From: Gammaproteobacteria bacterium
GTDB taxonomy: Bacteria > Pseudomonadota > Gammaproteobacteria > Steroidobacterales > Steroidobacteraceae
NCBI GenBank assembly: GCA_003164785.1
Contig: PLUE01000050.1
Location: 1 to 64,000 of the forward strand
Length of the DNA: 64,000 nt
Direction: 5' to 3'
Shown: in pieces, positions 60,961-64,000 of the stretch
Layout: the number at the start of each line of letters is the position of its first letter
Numbering within the stretch: position 1 is the stretch's first letter
The notes under the pieces: generated by a model
The model's input: only the letters and a program-made list of their open reading frames with translations
What the model was told of the DNA's origin: nothing
The model's database searches: none
Program-made: the position numbers and the translations under genes

Positions 60961-62539
60961 AACCTAGCCCTTTGAGGTTTGCGCTAATAGCCTGCTCCAG
61001 TTTCGCGGACTCCGCGAACTGAGCGTGCAATTCCGCGACGAGCCTCTTCATCTTATCCTCGAACGGCTCCCCATCGTCCTCGACTTCCTCGGCTCCCACG
61101 TAGCGCCCCGGCGTGAGCACATAACCGTGAGCGGCGATTTCAGCCGTGGTGGCGGATTTGCAGAATCCGGCGATGTCTTCGTACGCCCCCGCCCGCGATT
61201 TTCCTCGCCAGTGGTGATAGGTAGTGACGATCTTCTGAACGTCGGCATCGATCAGCTCGCGGTGCACTCGGTCGATGAGCGTGCCGAGCTTGCGGGCATC
61301 GATGAACAGCGTCTGCTTGCGGCGGTCGCGGAAGCCGCGCTTGGCGTCGGCGCCTTTGCTCTTTGCGAGGAACCATAGGCAGACGGGTATCTGCGTGCTG
61401 TAGAACAGCTGACCGGGAAGCGCGACCATGCAGTCCACGAGGTCCGCCTCGATAATGGCGCGGCGGATGTCGCCTTCACCGGACTGGTTGGAGGACATGC
61501 TGCCGTTCGCCAGGACGAATCCGGCCATGCCATGGGGCGCAAGGTGGTGGATGAAGTGCTGGACCCAGGCGAAATTGGCGTTGCCCTTGGGCGGAACTCC
61601 GAACTGCCAGCGAACGTCGTCGTCCTTGCGAAACCAGTCGGAGTCGTTGAAGGGTGGGTTGGCGAGGACGTAGTCGGCGCGCAGGTCGGGATGCAGATCG
61701 CGGCGGAACGTATCGGCTTGTTCGGGGCCGAAGTCAGCCTCGATGCCGCGCAGGGCAAGATTCATCACGGCAAGGCGGCGGGTGGTGGCGTTGCTCTCCT
61801 GGCCGTAAATGCTGATGTCGCCCAATTTGCCGCCGTGGGATTCAACGAATTTCTCCGATTGCACGAACATGCCGCCGGAGCCGCAGGCCGGGTCGTAGAT
61901 GCGGCCCTTGTACGGCGCGAGCATTTCGACGAGGCAGCGCACGACGCACGACGGCGTGTAGAACTGGCCGCCGTTCTTGCCCTCGGCGCTGGCGAAGCGC
62001 GTGAGGAAATACTCGTAAACGCGGCCGAGCAAGTCAACGGAGCGGTGGGTCTTCTCGCCCTCGCTGGCGGCGGTAAGTTCGATGGTCGCGATGACGTCGA
62101 TGAGTTCGCCGAGGCGCTGTTTGTCGAGACCGGGCCGGGCGTAGTCTTTGGGGAGGACGCCTTTGAGGCGCGGGTTATCGCGCTCGAGGGCCACCATGGC
62201 GTCGTCCACGGTCTTGCCGATGGTGGGCTGCTTGGCACTAGCCTGGAGGTGGGACCAGCGCGCCTCGGCCGGCACCCAGAAGACGTTCTCGGCTTTGTAC
62301 TCGTCTGGGTCTTCGGCATTGGCCCCGGCATAGTCACCCTGGCCGGCGAGAAGCTTGGCGCGGTGTTCCTCGAAGGTATCGGAAATGTATTTGAGGAAGA
62401 TGAGGCCGAGCACGACGTGCTTGTACTCTGCCGCGTCCATGTTGTTGCGCAGCTTGTCGGCGGTCAGCCAGAGCTTGGCCTCGAAACCGATGGTGGCCGA
62501 GGACTGGGCGGCCGCGGTGTTGGATTTCGTACGAGCCAT
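60950..62539 (-). CDS. hsdM: Type I restriction enzyme, methyltransferase subunit
   Basis: A 529-residue adenine-N6 methyltransferase. The N-terminal HsdM helical domain ([36 protein letters not shown]) is followed by SAM motif I ([14 protein letters not shown]) and catalytic motif IV ([13 protein letters not shown]). The ATG at 62539 has GAGGGA seven bases upstream and fits the family start; the open frame upstream of it does not. First gene of the operon, transcribed leftward with hsdS, the DUF262 gene, hsdR and the ASCH gene. Confidence 0.96.
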   Translation of the reverse strand: MARTKSNTAAAQSSATIGFEAKLWLTADKLRNNMDAAEYKHVVLGLIFLKYISDTFEEHRAKLLAGQGDYAGANAEDPDEYKAENVFWVPAEARWSHLQASAKQPTIGKTVDDAMVALERDNPRLKGVLPKDYARPGLDKQRLGELIDVIATIELTAASEGEKTHRSVDLLGRVYEYFLTRFASAEGKNGGQFYTPSCVVRCLVEMLAPYKGRIYDPACGSGGMFVQSEKFVESHGGKLGDISIYGQESNATTRRLAVMNLALRGIEADFGPEQADTFRRDLHPDLRADYVLANPPFNDSDWFRKDDDVRWQFGVPPKGNANFAWVQHFIHHLAPHGMAGFVLANGSMSSNQSGEGDIRRAIIEADLVDCMVALPGQLFYSTQIPVCLWFLAKSKGADAKRGFRDRRKQTLFIDARKLGTLIDRVHRELIDADVQKIVTTYHHWRGKSRAGAYEDIAGFCKSATTAEIAAHGYVLTPGRYVGAEEVEDDGEPFEDKMKRLVAELHAQFAESAKLEQAISANLKGLGYGE

Positions 62540-62818
62540 GAAAGTCCCTCTATCTTTAACTTTTGATTGTAACAGCGTGCCGCATGATGAACCGTCGAAT
62601 GACGCACAGCGGATCACCGAATCTCCATGAAACTGGATCTCCACGAAATTGGAGGCGCTGGATGGATCGATTGACCTGCTGCGAGGCGAGGTCGAGTGGG
62701 CGGTTCACCTGCCACGGTCGATGAGGTTGGCGCCTGAACGTCGCGACAGCGAGCTTGGCTCTGCCGAAATCATTCGCATGCCAGCAGCAGATTGCCGCTG
62801 CGTCCTTCCCCGCCGGAC

Positions 62819-63094
62819 TTACGCCGCTTGCCGTAACGCGAGGGATATTTTCAGCCCTGCGCGCCCGGCGAGATCGAATAATGCATCCAGGCTAAATTTG
62901 TCGATTTTACCGCGCAACAGATCGTTCAGACGCGGTTGCGTCAACCCGAGCCGGTTGGCAGCACTCTTTTGCGACAGTTCCCAGGAATTGATTGTTTTTT
63001 GCAGCGCCCGCATCAATTGCGCCCGCGCCTTCATGCTGGCGGCATCGCTCTGAGAGTCCTCGATCGCATCCCATACGCTGGCAAATGTCTTCAT
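62819..63094 (-). CDS. HigA-type (XRE) antitoxin
   Basis: A 91-residue protein with an XRE helix-turn-helix: LMRALQKTINSWELSQKSAANRLGLTQPRLNDLLRGKIDKFSLDALFDLAGRAGL, typical of antitoxins paired with Gp49-like HigB toxins. The start overlaps the toxin stop as ATGA. It should bind the toxin and the operon promoter. Confidence 0.9.
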   Translation of the reverse strand: MKTFASVWDAIEDSQSDAASMKARAQLMRALQKTINSWELSQKSAANRLGLTQPRLNDLLRGKIDKFSLDALFDLAGRAGLKISLALRQAA

Positions 63095-63435
63095 GAATTC
63101 CTCTTGGTCAATACTGCTTGATACCGGTCCTTTGCCAATGCCAGATCCTTGCCTGCGGTCGCCCGTGTCTTCTTCTGGAACGCGTGCAGCACGTAGATTG
63201 CCTCCGGAAATTTGGCCACGTATATCAACCTGAATGCGCCGGCATCATCCCGCACTCGAATTTCGTGCACGCCAATACCGACTGTGGTCATCGGCTTCCA
63301 ATCGTCGGCCTGTTCACCGCGCTGTACCTTATCTAGCTGAAAACCTGCCTGGCGTCGGGCACCTCGCGGAAAGTCCCGCAAATCATCCAGCGAAGACCCC
63401 ACGAATGTTGCCGGCTTGGGGCCCGAATCTTTCAT
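63091..63435 (-). CDS. HigB/Gp49-like toxin (RelE superfamily)
   Basis: A 114-residue protein of the phage-derived Gp49-like type: FVGSSLDDLRDFPRGARRQAGFQLDKVQRGEQADDWKPM, VHEIRVRDDAGAFRLIYVAKFPEAIYVLHAFQKKTRAT. Family members are ribosome-dependent mRNA nucleases. Toxin first, antitoxin second, with a four-base overlap. It is not closely related to the HigB at 9666. Confidence 0.92.
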   Translation of the reverse strand: MKDSGPKPATFVGSSLDDLRDFPRGARRQAGFQLDKVQRGEQADDWKPMTTVGIGVHEIRVRDDAGAFRLIYVAKFPEAIYVLHAFQKKTRATAGKDLALAKDRYQAVLTKRNS

Positions 63436-63546
63436 CGGGATACTATATCAGAAGCGATATAAAGGCGCATAGCGGACGGTCATGCGGGTTCCTTGGCTGG
63501 ATGCGGGTTCTGCGGTCCCATCATCGAACACGCCGCTCGCGCCGCC

Positions 63547-64000
63547 CTATTCAAGCGCCATTCCCCTTCCATCATCGAGCACCAGTTCTCGCTCCGGCCA
63601 CCGCACCGCCGCCAGACGGCACTCGAACTGCCCCCGATGCCCCGTCACACGTTCCCTGTATCGCGCGCCCACCGCAAAATCGACGCAGAACACGTTGTGC
63701 CCGGCGCCAAACCAATGATGCCACGCATGCCCCTCGAACATGTCCGGCTCGCCGCGCGAATGCGCGTCGCGCGCGGCCGGCGTGGGCCAGCGCCAGTAAT
63801 GCCCGATGATCACCGGAGTCGACTCCCGATACTCGTCCCACCACGGAATGCGTTCGACCATGCGCCATTTGCCGCTGGCGAAGAACGGCTTCTGCGCGAC
63901 GCGCTCGATCCCGGAGGTGATGATGCGCACGGGATTGCTGAGTTGATGCAGCTCTTCGAGTGCCCCCTCGTTCGGCAACAACGGCATCGCGAAGTGCGGG
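63547..64000 (-). CDS. Metallophosphoesterase, C-terminal part (partial)
   Basis: Open from the right edge to a stop at 63547, 151 codons visible. The sequence (LSNPVRIITSGIERVAQKPFFASGKWRMVERIPWWDEY, PVIIGHYWRWPT, NVFCVDFAVGARYRERV) matches the C-terminal half of serine/threonine-type and Ap4A-like metallophosphoesterases, with GHYW as a late metal-binding His motif. The N-terminal DxH and GDxxD motifs lie beyond the window, so the specificity is not assignable. Confidence 0.75.
   Translation of the reverse strand, partial: PHFAMPLLPNEGALEELHQLSNPVRIITSGIERVAQKPFFASGKWRMVERIPWWDEYRESTPVIIGHYWRWPTPAARDAHSRGEPDMFEGHAWHHWFGAGHNVFCVDFAVGARYRERVTGHRGQFECRLAAVRWPERELVLDDGRGMALE

Noticed and set aside
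61532-62566. A 344-codon rightward frame opposite hsdM
   Set aside because: Antisense to the methyltransferase with its clear SAM and NPPF motifs.

Overview
The window is GC-rich bacterial DNA. The gene content (HrpB helicase, a TonB-dependent receptor paired with a TPR-sulfotransferase, a 4-cresol-dehydrogenase-like flavoprotein with a cytochrome c, P4-type integrase/AlpA elements and a type I restriction locus) suggests a gammaproteobacterium near Steroidobacterales, Nevskiales or Xanthomonadales. That placement is an inference from gene content. No rRNA or marker gene allows a firm call.

Bases 1 to about 15,600 are a composite integrative element. It holds a serine recombinase coupled to an unknown gene that runs off the left edge, an orphan membrane protein, and a densely overlapping leftward operon (4033-8279). 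That operon ends in small DNA-binding proteins (MerR-like, AlpA), a DUF3102 protein and a replication-O-like protein whose coding sequence carries iteron-like DNA repeats. Then come a HigBA toxin-antitoxin pair, a large atypical tyrosine recombinase of about 660 residues, an unusual two-tier repeat field (12340-12875), a DUF3800 protein, a second AlpA and a P4-type integrase. The integrase abuts the 3' end of a CAU-anticodon tRNA gene, the probable attachment site. That tRNA gene is split in its anticodon loop by a 225-nt group I intron.

Bases 15,900-44,000 look like ordinary chromosome: hrpB; a CDF metal exporter and an MFS exporter; an ECF sigma factor and a PqqD-like protein; a decaying sugar or amino-sugar locus (ribokinase, an internally deleted sugar permease, a broken agaS, a DeoR/AgaR regulator, a HAD phosphatase and a D-aminoacylase stub); a secreted cyclophilin; a phenolic-oxidation cluster (EthD, flavoprotein, cytochrome c, Tat protein); a TonB receptor with a TPR-sulfotransferase; a DUF2380-like protein beside a NarL-type two-component system; and a SWIM-zinc-finger SNF2 helicase with its partner.

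Bases 44,000-64,000 are an accessory and defence region. It contains gene remnants (a frameshifted phosphoribosyltransferase, an outer-membrane efflux stub, a LysR stub), a second SWIM-SNF2 helicase, a serine hydrolase, a TfoX-domain protein, an AbrB-Doc pair, and a leftward type I restriction operon: hsdM, hsdS, a DUF262/HNH nuclease, hsdR and an ASCH-domain gene. Between the DUF262 gene and intact hsdR lie two additional 5'-end copies of hsdR, each followed by an unrelated gene (a winged-helix nucleotidyltransferase and a Fic protein). This is the most striking architecture in the window. A second HigBA-type pair and a partial metallophosphoesterase close the window.
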